Of a DNA stretch of 35,342 nt, positions 10,245 to 22,566 are shown piece after piece. Both the position numbers and the translations under genes were made by a program. Under the pieces are notes generated by a model. That model was not told the DNA's origin. It was given only the letters and a program-made list of their open reading frames with translations, and ran no database searches. The DNA comes from Hyphomicrobiales bacterium (GTDB lineage: Bacteria > Pseudomonadota > Alphaproteobacteria > Rhizobiales > Beijerinckiaceae). The stretch is from the NCBI GenBank assembly GCA_947455725.1, contig CANGPL010000025.1, forward strand, positions 1 through 35,342. Reading direction: 5' to 3'. Position 1 is the stretch's first letter; every line of letters starts with the position of its first letter.

Positions 10245-11189
10245 ATGGCGAGATCAAAACAATCGACTTTAGCCAATAAAGCTGAGATTTCTGGACGGGG
10301 TGTGCACTCAAACCAGCCCGTGAAGCTGATATTTCATCCCGCCTCGGCTAATCATGGCATTCAGTTTTTGCGCAAAGGCTTAGCTGGTGGTCGCGAGCGT
10401 TTGATTTCCGCGCGCCATGAGGCGGTGAGTGCGTCGGAATTATGCACGATTATTGGCAATACCGAGAGCGGTTCCGTATCCACGATCGAGCATTTGATGG
10501 CAGCGCTCTATGCGTCTGGCATTGATAATCTCTTGATTGAAATTGACGGGCCTGAAGTGCCGATTATGGACGGCAGCTCCGCGCCCTTTATTGCGGTGTT
10601 TGATCGGGTAGGGCTTGTTCGACAGGATGTCGCCTGTCGCTTTGTGAAGATTTTAAAGCCGGTTCGCGTGGAGCATGGCGAGAAATTTTCGGAATTACTG
10701 CCGTTTGCCCGCGGTTTCCGCATGACGGTTGAGATTGATTTCAAGACCGATTTGATCGGCCGGCAGAAGAAAACCCTTGATTTGACGCCAGAAAGCTTCC
10801 GTGACGAATTGCAATTCGCCCGGACCTTCGGCTTTTTGAAAGATGTCGATATGCTTCGCCAAGCGGGCTACGCGCTTGGGGCTTCGCTCGATAATACCGT
10901 CGCGATTGACGGCGATTCGATTATGAATCCGGAAGGGCTGCGCTATCGCGACGAGTTTATTCGTCACAAAATGTTGGATGCGGTGGGCGATTTATCGCTC
11001 GCGGGTTATCCGATTATTGGCCATTTCCGCTCCTTCTGTGGCGGACACCGCATGAATGTGTCGGTTTTGCATTCGCTTTTTGCGGATCGGACGGCGTTTG
11101 AGATCGTTGAAGAGCGGCCAGCGGGCGTTGCCCTTGGCGAAACACGGCCACGGGTTGCAGCGCTTGCGTTCGCGCCTGAGACGCATTGA
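10245..11189 (+). CDS. lpxC: UDP-3-O-acyl-N-acetylglucosamine deacetylase
   Basis: LpxC is the zinc-dependent deacetylase that commits UDP-GlcNAc to lipid A synthesis, so the organism makes or made lipopolysaccharide. The 314-residue product has ISGRGVHS at the N-terminus, and STIEHLMAAL with zinc ligand H83. EVPIMDGSSAPF is the substrate loop, RHKMLDAVGDL carries zinc ligands H241 and D245, and H268 in GGHRMNV matches the catalytic base position. All expected residues are present and the length is normal. The location after ftsZ is the usual one in Proteobacteria. No strong ribosome binding site is seen before the ATG. Confidence 0.97.
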   Translation: MARSKQSTLANKAEISGRGVHSNQPVKLIFHPASANHGIQFLRKGLAGGRERLISARHEAVSASELCTIIGNTESGSVSTIEHLMAALYASGIDNLLIEIDGPEVPIMDGSSAPFIAVFDRVGLVRQDVACRFVKILKPVRVEHGEKFSELLPFARGFRMTVEIDFKTDLIGRQKKTLDLTPESFRDELQFARTFGFLKDVDMLRQAGYALGASLDNTVAIDGDSIMNPEGLRYRDEFIRHKMLDAVGDLSLAGYPIIGHFRSFCGGHRMNVSVLHSLFADRTAFEIVEERPAGVALGETRPRVAALAFAPETH

Positions 11190-11308
11190 GGCGTTATTTT
11201 TTTAGCCGAACCAATCTTTTTTACAGAATGCTTCTCCGCAGTGGCGGTTCGTTAGCGTTTAGTTTATGAAACTCAAGCAAATCTATCGGGCCGGTTCGTG
11301 CCCGGCCT

Positions 11309-12217
11309 ATGTCGATTGCCAGAGGATTGTCCGGTTTCATGACCCTATTGCCATCTCACTTATCTAAACGTTCGCTTCGGATCGCTGGCTCCTTATTGGC
11401 CATGCTCGCTATCCTGCCGATGGCGGCTTGCGATAGCTTGAACCCCTTTGACAAGGGCGAGGTGTATAAGCCCGAGGTGAAGCCCGACATCCCGGCTGAG
11501 AAGCTTTACAATGACGGGCTGGCAGCGCTTGAGCAGCGCGACTATGAAGGCTCAACAAAGGCCTTCAAAGATATCAATAAGATTTACCCTTATTCGCAAT
11601 GGTCGAAAAAGGCTCTGATGATGGAGACCTATTCGCATTATTTGGCGAAAGAATTTGAAGAGGCAGCTACCTCTGGCAAGCGGTTCTTGCAGCTTTATCC
11701 GGCGGATAGCGATGCGGCGTACGCAGCCTATTTGATTGCGAGCTCGTACTATGACGCGGTGCTTGATGTGTCGCGCGATCAGGAGCGGGCGGAAAAGGCG
11801 CTTGTGGCGTTCATCGAAGTCGTTCAGCGTTGGCCTAAGTCTGAATATGCGGCTGACTCGAAATACAAGATCGGCATATTGCGTGACCAATTGGCGGCGC
11901 GTGAAATGACGGTTGGGCGGTTTTATTTAAACAAGCGCAATTATACGGCGGCGATTAATCGTTTCCGTGTGGTGGTTTCGCAATATCAGACCACCAATCA
12001 AATTGAAGAAGCCTTAGCACGTTTGACGGAGGCCTATCTCGCGCTTGGTATTGTGAACGAGGCTGAAACGGCGGCTTCTATTCTTGGGCACAATTTCCCC
12101 GAGAGCCAATGGTATAAGGATTCGTTTGCGCTGCTTCAGTCCAAAGGTACGGCTCCGAAGGAAAACGAAGAATCCTGGATTACCAAGGCCTTTAAATCTG
12201 TGAAGCTTTATCAATAA
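11309..12217 (+). CDS. bamD: Outer membrane assembly lipoprotein BamD (ComL/YfiO)
   Basis: BamD is a lipoprotein of the BAM complex that inserts beta-barrel proteins in the outer membrane. The N-terminus has a hydrophobic signal ending in a lipobox, LPMAAC, with the lipidated cysteine at residue 41 of the version given. The rest is a set of helical TPR-like repeats (for example YNDGLAALEQRDYEGSTKAF and the YPYSQWSKKALMM stretch) as expected of BamD. An internal ATG at 11339 would give a more usual signal length (cysteine at residue 31) and may be the true start. A GC-rich inverted repeat, CGGGC/GCCCG (11287-11304), lies just before the upstream ATG, which has no clear ribosome binding site. 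Confidence 0.94.
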   Translation: MSIARGLSGFMTLLPSHLSKRSLRIAGSLLAMLAILPMAACDSLNPFDKGEVYKPEVKPDIPAEKLYNDGLAALEQRDYEGSTKAFKDINKIYPYSQWSKKALMMETYSHYLAKEFEEAATSGKRFLQLYPADSDAAYAAYLIASSYYDAVLDVSRDQERAEKALVAFIEVVQRWPKSEYAADSKYKIGILRDQLAAREMTVGRFYLNKRNYTAAINRFRVVVSQYQTTNQIEEALARLTEAYLALGIVNEAETAASILGHNFPESQWYKDSFALLQSKGTAPKENEESWITKAFKSVKLYQ

Positions 12218-12250
12218 AGCGCGGCGCAAGATGGCGGCGATTACCCGATC

Positions 12251-16028
<3,778 letters not shown>

Positions 16029-16029
<1 letters not shown>

Positions 16030-16083
16030 TAGGAAATCCCACTTTTGATTTTTCCTACACATTATGTTAGCGTGAAGTATAAT
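16029..16083 (+). promoter_or_regulatory. Promoter with overlapping inverted repeat for the 16098 antitoxin-like gene
   Basis: GTAGGAAA (16029-16036) and TTTCCTAC (16051-16058) form a perfect 8-bp inverted repeat. A consensus -10 box TATAAT is at 16078-16083, and the best -35 candidate, TACACA at 16056-16061 with a 16-bp spacer, overlaps the right arm. The arrangement is what one expects of an operator bound by an autoregulating antitoxin. The predicted transcript start near 16090 leaves a leader of about 8 nt. The same repeat could alternatively act as a weak hairpin at the end of ligA. Confidence 0.5.
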
Positions 16084-16097
16084 TGGGACATTGAACC

Positions 16098-16391
16098 ATG
16101 ACCTTGCACACGAAATCTCAACAATCCAAACTCACAAAAATATTACACCCTGACGCTAAGGGGCGTATCACGCTGGGTGCGTTGGCCAAGGGCATCAGCT
16201 CGTATCGGATGACGAAAGATCAACAGGGTAGGCTTATTCTTGAGCCTTTTGTCGAGATTCCGGAGCGTGAGCGGTGGCTTTATAATAATCCCGAGGCTAT
16301 GGCTGCTTTAAAGGAGGGGATTGCAGATGCTGAGGCTGGGCGGCTGCATTCTCTTGGCGATTTTAGTCAGTACTTAAATGACGAGGATTAG
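16098..16391 (+). CDS. Putative antitoxin, AbrB/MazE-like
   Basis: This 97-residue protein has an N-terminal stretch, ILHPDAKGRITLGALAKG (about 15-32), that resembles the swapped-hairpin AbrB/MazE DNA-binding domains, which often read D-x-K-G-R-I/V-T. The C-terminal half (LYNNPEAMAALKEGIADAEA to DFSQYLNDED) resembles the acidic tail of antitoxins that pair with RelE/ParE-type toxins, with the NPEA...G...A..G....GDFSQY pattern. From this I infer a DNA-binding antitoxin that represses its own promoter. The partner is probably the toxin-like gene at 16432-16728, which lies tail to tail with it and 40 bp away, not in the usual operon order. No ribosome binding site is visible; the leader is predicted to be very short. 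Confidence 0.65.
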   Translation: MTLHTKSQQSKLTKILHPDAKGRITLGALAKGISSYRMTKDQQGRLILEPFVEIPERERWLYNNPEAMAALKEGIADAEAGRLHSLGDFSQYLNDED

Positions 16392-16431
16392 TCGTTTGCT
16401 CGGGATAAAATATTGTGACAGAGCTAGCCAC

Positions 16432-16728
16432 TTAAGGATGGGCTGAAATTGAAAATATCGTGATCGTCGCGGTATCTGGCCCATAATACCAAAATACACG
16501 GTAGGCACCTGCCGTATTATTTTCTGCGTAAGCTTCAAAAATGGCTTCGCCATTAGGCCCACTCAGGCTCTGATACTTGTGCGTATTTAAGCTAGGATGA
16601 CGCGGATTAGTTTGTAAATAAGCGATTGTTTTCAGCACGGCTTTTAACCGTTTGGTCAATGCAGGATCATTTTGCAAATTCGCAAGATCAGTTTTTGCGC
16701 GGGACGTGAATTGAATTACAAAACCCAT
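16432..16728 (-). CDS. Putative RelE/ParE-superfamily toxin
   Basis: A 98-residue protein with the look of a small ribonuclease or gyrase-type toxin of the RelE/ParE fold. The N-terminal strand is VIQFTSRAKTDLANLQND, followed by a helix with VLKTIAYLQTNPRHPSL. The sheet contains GEAIFEAYAENN and then AYRVFWYYGP, where the conserved arginine before an aromatic run is usual in RelE-like toxins, and it ends in ITIFSISAHP. A ribosome binding site AAGGAT precedes the ATG. It lies 33 bp downstream of pepP on the same strand, so it may be read from that transcript, while its presumed antitoxin is convergent. I am fairly sure of the fold and less sure of activity. Confidence 0.65.
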   Translation of the reverse strand: MGFVIQFTSRAKTDLANLQNDPALTKRLKAVLKTIAYLQTNPRHPSLNTHKYQSLSGPNGEAIFEAYAENNTAGAYRVFWYYGPDTATITIFSISAHP

Positions 16729-16761
16729 TGAAAATCCTTAATTAAAAGAATTTACATTCGA

Positions 16762-18582
16762 TTAAACCGCCCGCGTCGCTTTCTCCAACCACTGCAACGT
16801 TTCTGCATCGAGATGCGGTGTTAGCAGTGCCCGCGTTTTCGCGTGATAGGCGTTGAGCCATGTACGCTCATCGGCGGTGAGCAAATTAGGCTCTACCAAA
16901 TTCAAATCAATCGGCACAAAGCTTAGCGTTTCGAAGCCGAACATTTCGCGCTCTGCGCCTGCAATCTCGCGCTTTTCGACGAGGATGAGATTTTCGATGC
17001 GAATGCCCCAATGGCCTGCCTTGTAAAAGCCCGGCTCATTGGAAAGCATCATGCCGACTTCGAGGGGCACAACACCAGTTTTTGCGATTCGTTGTGGTCC
17101 TTCATGCACGGAGAGATAGGAACCGATGCCATGGCCGGTGCCATGGTCGAAATCGAGGCCTGCTTCCCATAGAGGTTTGCGGGCGAAGCTATCGATTTGT
17201 GCGCCTGAAACGCCTTTCGGGAAGACGGCTGTGTCAATTGCGATATGGCCTTTGAGAACGCGGGTAAAACGATCTTTCATTTCCGCAGTTGCACGGCCAA
17301 CGACCATGGTACGGGTGATATCGGTTGTTCCGTCTTCATATTGACCGCCGGAATCGATCAAGAAAATACCCTTCTCGATGCGACGATTGGATTCGGTTGA
17401 AACCTTGTAATGGGGGATGGCGGCATTCGGTCCCGCACCTGCGATGGAGGGGAAGGAAACATCCTTCAACACGCCCGTTTCGCGGCGGAAATTTTCTAGC
17501 ACAATCGTTGCGTCAATCTCGGTCAGTTTTTCGTGAATGGCTTCGCGATCAAACCACGCAAGAAAGCGCGTCATCGCCGCGCCGTCGCGAATATGGGCTG
17601 CGCGAGAGCCTGCGATTTCTGCATTGTTTTTAACGGCCTTCATCAAGGCGATGAAATCCGTGCCGACTTCTGCTGTGCCGCCATTTGTTTCAATCAATTG
17701 CACCAAGCGGTTGGAGGCTGATGCGGCATCAAATTTAACCTTAGCGCCTTTTTGCGCCAAAGCCTGCAATGCGCGATCAAGCACGATGGGTTCAGCAATT
17801 TCGGCGAGGTCGCTCACGGCGTCGCGCACGGTGTTTGAGAATTTGCGGCCATCCATGAAGAGTTGTGCTTTGCCCTCGCGAGGCACAATGGCAAAGCCTA
17901 GGGGAAGCGGCGTGTGGCCTACGTCGCCACCGCGAATATTGAACGCCCATGCGACTGCGTGTGCATCGGTAATCACAACGGCATCGGCATTTTGGGTAGC
18001 GAGTTTGAATTGGATGCGTTTGAGCTTTTCGGTTGCATCTTCGCCCGCATAAGCGGGCTTGTGCAGCATGACTTGCGCAAGTGGCGCGGCTGGACGATCC
18101 ACCCATACGGCATCAATTGGATTTGTCTCGACCGCGACGAGTGTGGCACCAGCGGCCTTGCAGGCTTTTTCTAAACGCTTGGTACCATCCTGCGTATGCA
18201 GCCAAGGATCAAAGCCTAATTTTTGACCCGGCTTCAAATGTTTTTCGAGCCAGCCTTCCGGCGGATTGTCGATGAGATGCTCGGGCGTAAAAACGGCAAT
18301 ATCGACCTGTTCGCGCACTTGGACGGTATAGCGACCGTCAACAAAAATCGCGGCTTGATCAGCCAGCACAATGGCCATGCCCCAAGACCCGGAAAAGCCG
18401 GTGAGCCATGCGAGGCGCTCGGATGAAGCGGGGACATATTCGTTCTGATGCTCATCGGTGCGGGGAACGACAAAGCCATCAAGCCCGCGCGCTTTGAGCT
18501 CGGCGCGCAAGGCTTTGACGTGCGCTGCGCCCTGTGCAGGGTTGGTCTTTTGTTCGAAGGTTTGGAAAATTGCTTCGGCCAT
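16762..18582 (-). CDS. pepP: Xaa-Pro aminopeptidase (M24B), long three-domain form
   Basis: Aminopeptidase P removes N-terminal residues that precede proline. The 606-residue protein is the long form with two creatinase-like N-terminal domains (LKARGLDGFVVPRTDEHQNE near residue 29, and a second around 170-310) and a pita-bread catalytic domain. The five metal ligands of the family are visible: D410 and D421 (LIDSGGQYEDGTTDITRT), H484 (GTGHGIG), E516 (LSNEPGF) and E530 (IRIENL). A C-terminal extension after about 550, usual for the long form, is present. GGAG lies upstream of the ATG. It starts 30 bp after the prmA stop, so prmA-pepP are likely cotranscribed. Confidence 0.94.
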   Translation of the reverse strand: MAEAIFQTFEQKTNPAQGAAHVKALRAELKARGLDGFVVPRTDEHQNEYVPASSERLAWLTGFSGSWGMAIVLADQAAIFVDGRYTVQVREQVDIAVFTPEHLIDNPPEGWLEKHLKPGQKLGFDPWLHTQDGTKRLEKACKAAGATLVAVETNPIDAVWVDRPAAPLAQVMLHKPAYAGEDATEKLKRIQFKLATQNADAVVITDAHAVAWAFNIRGGDVGHTPLPLGFAIVPREGKAQLFMDGRKFSNTVRDAVSDLAEIAEPIVLDRALQALAQKGAKVKFDAASASNRLVQLIETNGGTAEVGTDFIALMKAVKNNAEIAGSRAAHIRDGAAMTRFLAWFDREAIHEKLTEIDATIVLENFRRETGVLKDVSFPSIAGAGPNAAIPHYKVSTESNRRIEKGIFLIDSGGQYEDGTTDITRTMVVGRATAEMKDRFTRVLKGHIAIDTAVFPKGVSGAQIDSFARKPLWEAGLDFDHGTGHGIGSYLSVHEGPQRIAKTGVVPLEVGMMLSNEPGFYKAGHWGIRIENLILVEKREIAGAEREMFGFETLSFVPIDLNLVEPNLLTADERTWLNAYHAKTRALLTPHLDAETLQWLEKATRAV

Positions 18583-18612
18583 GGGTGTGCTCCGTACCTT
18601 CGGGCTTGGTGA

Positions 18613-19536
18613 TTAGACGGGTGTTAAAGGGCGGCCTGCGACGCGGCGCAAAAGCAGCGCGGCCCAGCCTTCAAGATCGCGGCGCTTGGCCAAATACCAA
18701 CCTTGCAAGCCGTAAGCGTTCAGCACGCCGGGTACGTCGCGCGCTAGAAGGCCCGAGAGGACAATATCCGCATCGGGTGAAGTAACAGACGCGATTTGTG
18801 GCGCAAGACGAATAAGCGGCTTGGCGAGGATATTTGCAAAGACGAGATCATAATGCGCTTTGGCGTAGAGCTGCGGATGACCCACACCTTTGGCGACGAC
18901 TGGGCGCACGGTTGAGCCGGCGCGGTTTAGTACCGCATTGCTGCGCGCGGCGATGACGGCGACGGGATCAATATCGCCTGACGCAACGGGACGGTGAAGC
19001 GCGCGTGCTGCTGCAATGGCCAATACGCCCGAGCCCGTGCCGATATCGAGGACATGGGTTGGGCGGCGACGCTTCAATACGTCATCCAGCATCAGCAAGC
19101 AGCCGCGTGTCGTACCGTGATGGCCAGTGCCAAAGGCAAGGGCCGCTTCAATCTCGATGCCAATCGCATGGGGCGGGATGCGTTCGCGGTCGTGCGAGCC
19201 ATGGACTTGGAAGCGCCCGGCGTGAACGATGGAAAGTCCGTCGAGGGAGGCTTTGACCCAATCTTTTTCAACGAGCGTTTCGAAGGTGAGGGCAGCGGCG
19301 GCATCCGCACCGACGGTTGCTGTTATCAGCTCGCGCATTCCGACTTCATTCGGCGGCTCGGCGAAATAAACTTCGACCTCCCAATGGAGGGTCGCCTCGT
19401 TTTCAAACGCGGCGGCAGCGGTCTCGTTTGGGTCAAAGGTTTCCATGACAATGTCGGCCACGCCGCGCGCGGTCTTCTCGTCGGCGACGAGTTTCATGAC
19501 ATGGGTCGGGTTTTTGGGAGTGAGTCCTTCAAGCAT
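18613..19536 (-). CDS. prmA: Ribosomal protein L11 methyltransferase
   Basis: PrmA methylates ribosomal protein L11 using S-adenosylmethionine. The 307-residue product has an N-terminal substrate-recognition domain with alpha/beta character (about 1-125), a linker containing GIEIEAALAFGTGHHGTTRGC, then a Rossmann methyltransferase domain with motif I VLDIGTGSGVLAIAAA, SGDIDPVAV, and the VFANILAKPLIRLAP motif typical of PrmA (NILA where many have NILA/NPPY). The start ATG has no strong ribosome binding site; an internal ATG 13 codons on (KLVADEKTARG...) could be used instead. It is the first gene of a likely prmA-pepP operon. Confidence 0.9.
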   Translation of the reverse strand: MLEGLTPKNPTHVMKLVADEKTARGVADIVMETFDPNETAAAAFENEATLHWEVEVYFAEPPNEVGMRELITATVGADAAAALTFETLVEKDWVKASLDGLSIVHAGRFQVHGSHDRERIPPHAIGIEIEAALAFGTGHHGTTRGCLLMLDDVLKRRRPTHVLDIGTGSGVLAIAAARALHRPVASGDIDPVAVIAARSNAVLNRAGSTVRPVVAKGVGHPQLYAKAHYDLVFANILAKPLIRLAPQIASVTSPDADIVLSGLLARDVPGVLNAYGLQGWYLAKRRDLEGWAALLLRRVAGRPLTPV

Positions 19537-19577
19537 GGGAATTTCTTATATCAGCCCGAACGCTCTGTCGACGCTTG

Positions 19578-19656
19578 GCTTAGATCCGTTGATCTAAGCT
19601 CTTAGTTTCAGCATGGCTTTATTGCAAAACCGGCGTCCCCTTTTGCGAGCCATGCT
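19578..19656 (-). terminator. Two tandem hairpins between emrB and prmA
   Basis: Directly after the emrB stop the sequence AGCATGGCT (19610-19618) pairs with AGCCATGCT (19648-19656), and inside it GCAAAA (19624-19629) pairs with TTTTGC (19641-19646), giving one long interrupted stem. A second, perfect 9-bp hairpin, GCTTAGATC (19578-19586) with GATCTAAGC (19591-19599), follows. Neither is followed by a good U run on the - strand, so they may end the emrAB transcript by a factor-dependent route, protect its 3' end, or lie in the prmA leader. Confidence 0.45.
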
Positions 19657-21231
19657 CTAATGCCCGCCGCCCGCCGCTTTCGGGCCACCCGCTTTTTCGA
19701 TCGCCGGTAAAACCACGAGCATCAGGAGAAACACGAAGGTCAGCGCCAAGAAAACATCACCTAACGCCAAAACTAATGCTTCGCGGCGCACCATGCCTGC
19801 CATTTGCTTGGTGGCGGCCAACTCGGCTCCATCGCCCAAGGCGGACATTCCACGCGTGATATTGGCCAAAGTCTCATCCGCGACCTGACGCCCCCAAACG
19901 AGACTATCGCGCAGCCTTTGCATATGAAGATCCCAACGGTTGTTGAGGATCGTGTTGATGAGCGCGAGGCCCACCGCTCCGCCGAGATTACGCGTGAGGT
20001 TAAATAGGCCCGATGCGTTTTTCAGCCGATCCATCGGCAGCGTGCCCAAGGCGACATTGTTGATCGGAACCATGCAAAACATCAGCGATACGCCACGGAA
20101 AATCTGCGGCCAGATTAACTCGTGAAAGCCCCAATCCTTGGTGAGCGTTGAGGCGAGATAGGTGCCAATCGCGAAGCCAAAAATGCCGATGGCAAGCATG
20201 ATCCGCGGATCAAGTTTAGCGGATAAACGGCCAGCGACGGGCGCGGTTAAAAACATCGCCACGCCGGTTAAAAACATCGTTGTGCCGATTTCAAGCGAGG
20301 TGTAGCCCCGCACGCGCGCTAGAAAAACGGGGTATAAATAAGTGAGCCCATAAAGGCCAATCCCGATGGTGAATGAGGCTAAACAGCCGGCAGCAAAATT
20401 ACGGTTTGAGAAGGCTTTCAAATCGACAATCGGCGTGCGGGCCATGAAGGCTCGAAAGAAAAACAAAGTTCCGCCGACCAAGGCGATGATGCCGCAATTA
20501 AGGATGCGATCATCTTGAAACCAATCTTTGGCCGGACCTTCTTCGAGCACATATTCGAGACCGCCGAGCATGCCCGCCATGCCTGCCAAACCCCACCAAT
20601 CAAAGGTTTTCCAGAGGCTCATATTGGGCTTGTCAAAATCGATTAGGAACCACGCAGAAAGCGTCACTAAAATGCCGGGCACGACGTTGACAAGGAAGAG
20701 CCAATGCCAGGAAAAAATATCGGTCAAATAACCACCAATCGTTGGTCCGATGGTCGGTGCCAGCGTCGCCACCAAGCCGATGATGGGAGAGATAATCGAT
20801 TGTTTATCGCGGGGGAAAATCGAGAAGGCGGCGGAGAAAACGGATGGGATCATGCCGCCGCCGATAAAACCTTGTAGCGCGCGCCAGATGATCATTTCTT
20901 CAATCGAACTTGCTTGCGCGCACATGACGCTCATCAGCGTAAACCCGAACGCTGAGGCCGCGAAGAGATAGCGGGTTGAAATCATACGGCCCAAAAAGCC
21001 CGAGAGCGGGATCATCACCACTTCAGCGATGAGATAGGCCGTTTGCACCCAAGAAATTTCTTCCGCACTTGCGGACAGTCCGGCCTGAATTTCAGCAAGC
21101 GATGCGGATACGATCTGAATATCCAAGATCGCCATAAACATGCCAAAGACCATGCCGACAAAGGCAATGACCCGTCGTGGTGTAACGACGGGCGGGGCAG
21201 GAGGCCATGGAGGTTTCGCCGCTTCACTCAT
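19657..21231 (-). CDS. emrB: MFS multidrug efflux transporter, DHA2 (EmrB) family
   Basis: This is the inner membrane proton-driven pump of an EmrAB-type tripartite system that expels hydrophobic toxins. The 524-residue protein is hydrophobic with about 14 membrane segments. The start of the first helix region carries the IVSASLAEIQAGLSAS pattern and SWVQTAYLIAEVVMIPLSG, typical of DHA2 members. ALQGFIGGGMIPS and the motif C-like LVATLAPTIGPTIGGYL (antiporter motif) follow. The start ATG overlaps the emrA stop by 4 bp. No outer membrane TolC partner and no regulator (TetR, MarR) gene lies nearby in this window. Confidence 0.93.
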   Translation of the reverse strand: MSEAAKPPWPPAPPVVTPRRVIAFVGMVFGMFMAILDIQIVSASLAEIQAGLSASAEEISWVQTAYLIAEVVMIPLSGFLGRMISTRYLFAASAFGFTLMSVMCAQASSIEEMIIWRALQGFIGGGMIPSVFSAAFSIFPRDKQSIISPIIGLVATLAPTIGPTIGGYLTDIFSWHWLFLVNVVPGILVTLSAWFLIDFDKPNMSLWKTFDWWGLAGMAGMLGGLEYVLEEGPAKDWFQDDRILNCGIIALVGGTLFFFRAFMARTPIVDLKAFSNRNFAAGCLASFTIGIGLYGLTYLYPVFLARVRGYTSLEIGTTMFLTGVAMFLTAPVAGRLSAKLDPRIMLAIGIFGFAIGTYLASTLTKDWGFHELIWPQIFRGVSLMFCMVPINNVALGTLPMDRLKNASGLFNLTRNLGGAVGLALINTILNNRWDLHMQRLRDSLVWGRQVADETLANITRGMSALGDGAELAATKQMAGMVRREALVLALGDVFLALTFVFLLMLVVLPAIEKAGGPKAAGGGH

Positions 21232-22328
21232 TGTGAGGCTGTATCAATATCGACAATGACGGAGAGGCCGGGGCGGAGCGCCATTTCTTTTAAATCATCC
21301 GCCGAGAAGGTAATGCGCACCGGAACGCGTTGCACGATTTTTGTGAAATTGCCGGTGGCGTTTTCAGGCGGCAGAAGCGAAAATACGGCGCCGGTTGCTG
21401 GCGCAAAGCTTGAAACCTTGCCGACAAAGGTACGGCCTGGCCATGCATCGGCGTGCACATTGGCCGTCATGCCGGGTTTGATATGGCCAAGCTGCGTTTC
21501 TTTGAAATTGGCATCCACAAAAACGGCGTCAAGCGGCACGAGGGCGAGCAGACGAATGCCCGGCTCCACCAACATGCCAAGTTGCGCGGCCTTGTTGCCA
21601 ACGATACCGTTAAAGGGCGCGCGGATCTCGGTGAATTCGAGATCGCGGCGGGCTTTTGCCAAGGATGTCTCAAGTTCTGCCTTGGAATGCTCAAGCTCGA
21701 TCTTTTGCGCCTTCAATACTTCGATGCCTGCTTCGGCTGCAGCTAAGCCTGCTGTGGCGCTTGTAAGGGCTGCGGCGGTGCGATCACGATCCGCTAAGAC
21801 CTGATCAAGCCTGGCGCGTGTGTTGAAATCGGCTTCGGCCAGTTTTTGAGCGCGCGCATAATCGAGTTCGGCCCGCATAGCGTCGGCCTTGGCCGCCGTG
21901 ATCTGTGCGCGGGCCTGATCGATTACGGCGCTTTGCTGGGCAATTTGTTTATCGACACGCGAGAGGCTCGCTGTTTGCGTATCGATGCGTTCGCCTGCGC
22001 TCTCGACCGCGAGGCGATAATCGCCATCGTCTATTTTAACGAGCAAATCACCGGCGTGAACGGCTTGATTGTTGGATACCGTGACCTCAACAATATGCCC
22101 CGAAACGCGGGTGGAGATGGTCGAAATCGGTGCGCCGACATAGGCGTCATCGGTGGAAACGATGAAGCGGCCATGCGTCCACCATTCATAAGCCCATGAA
22201 ACGCCATAGCCGACAATAACAAGTGCCGCGGCGCCGAAAATGAGGGGGCGCAGGGAGCGGCGTTTTGGTAAAGGCGCTTGCGGTTGCATGGCTTCGGTCG
22301 CGGCTAATGGAATGGTCGTATCGTTCAT
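21228..22328 (-). CDS. emrA: EmrA-type membrane fusion protein (HlyD family)
   Basis: EmrA bridges EmrB to an outer membrane channel. The 366-residue product (from the ATG chosen) has a short cytoplasmic N-terminus, one membrane segment around LIFGAAALVIVGYGVSWAY, a biotinyl-lipoyl-like half (STDDAYVGAPISTISTRVSG, VSNNQAVHAGDLLVKID), and an alpha-helical hairpin with coiled coil (about 100-210). The second lipoyl half (IRAPFNGIVGNKAAQLGMLVE) and a beta-barrel region with GMTANVHADAWPG come next. A GTG 21 bp upstream could extend the protein by seven residues, but the GGAAG element is 8 nt before this ATG. The 238-bp gap between it and the divergent dipeptidase gene holds both promoters; I see no convincing operator. 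Confidence 0.92.
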   Translation of the reverse strand: MNDTTIPLAATEAMQPQAPLPKRRSLRPLIFGAAALVIVGYGVSWAYEWWTHGRFIVSTDDAYVGAPISTISTRVSGHIVEVTVSNNQAVHAGDLLVKIDDGDYRLAVESAGERIDTQTASLSRVDKQIAQQSAVIDQARAQITAAKADAMRAELDYARAQKLAEADFNTRARLDQVLADRDRTAAALTSATAGLAAAEAGIEVLKAQKIELEHSKAELETSLAKARRDLEFTEIRAPFNGIVGNKAAQLGMLVEPGIRLLALVPLDAVFVDANFKETQLGHIKPGMTANVHADAWPGRTFVGKVSSFAPATGAVFSLLPPENATGNFTKIVQRVPVRITFSADDLKEMALRPGLSVIVDIDTASQ

Positions 22329-22566
22329 CTGGGACTTCCGTAATGTCACATATCGGTCAGATCAGGCGTCTGGCCAGCGGATATGGTCGTCGTTTGAGCT
22401 TGAGTAGTCTTTTTACGGCAGTGCAGCAATACCGGATTAAAAAGCCTCGGCTTGCCGGATTGCAAGGCGGATTGTTTCTGATGCCGTGCGCTCTAGCCAT
22501 TCGCCCCACTTGTGTCGGGAGAAGGTAGCCTTCATAAATAACCCGAATATTCTAAAGGAGCGTTTT

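Noticed and set aside
22432-22461. Direct repeat CCGGATT upstream of the M19 dipeptidase as an operator
   Set aside because: Two 7-bp copies 23 bp apart are too short and too far from the start signals to claim a binding site without comparison.
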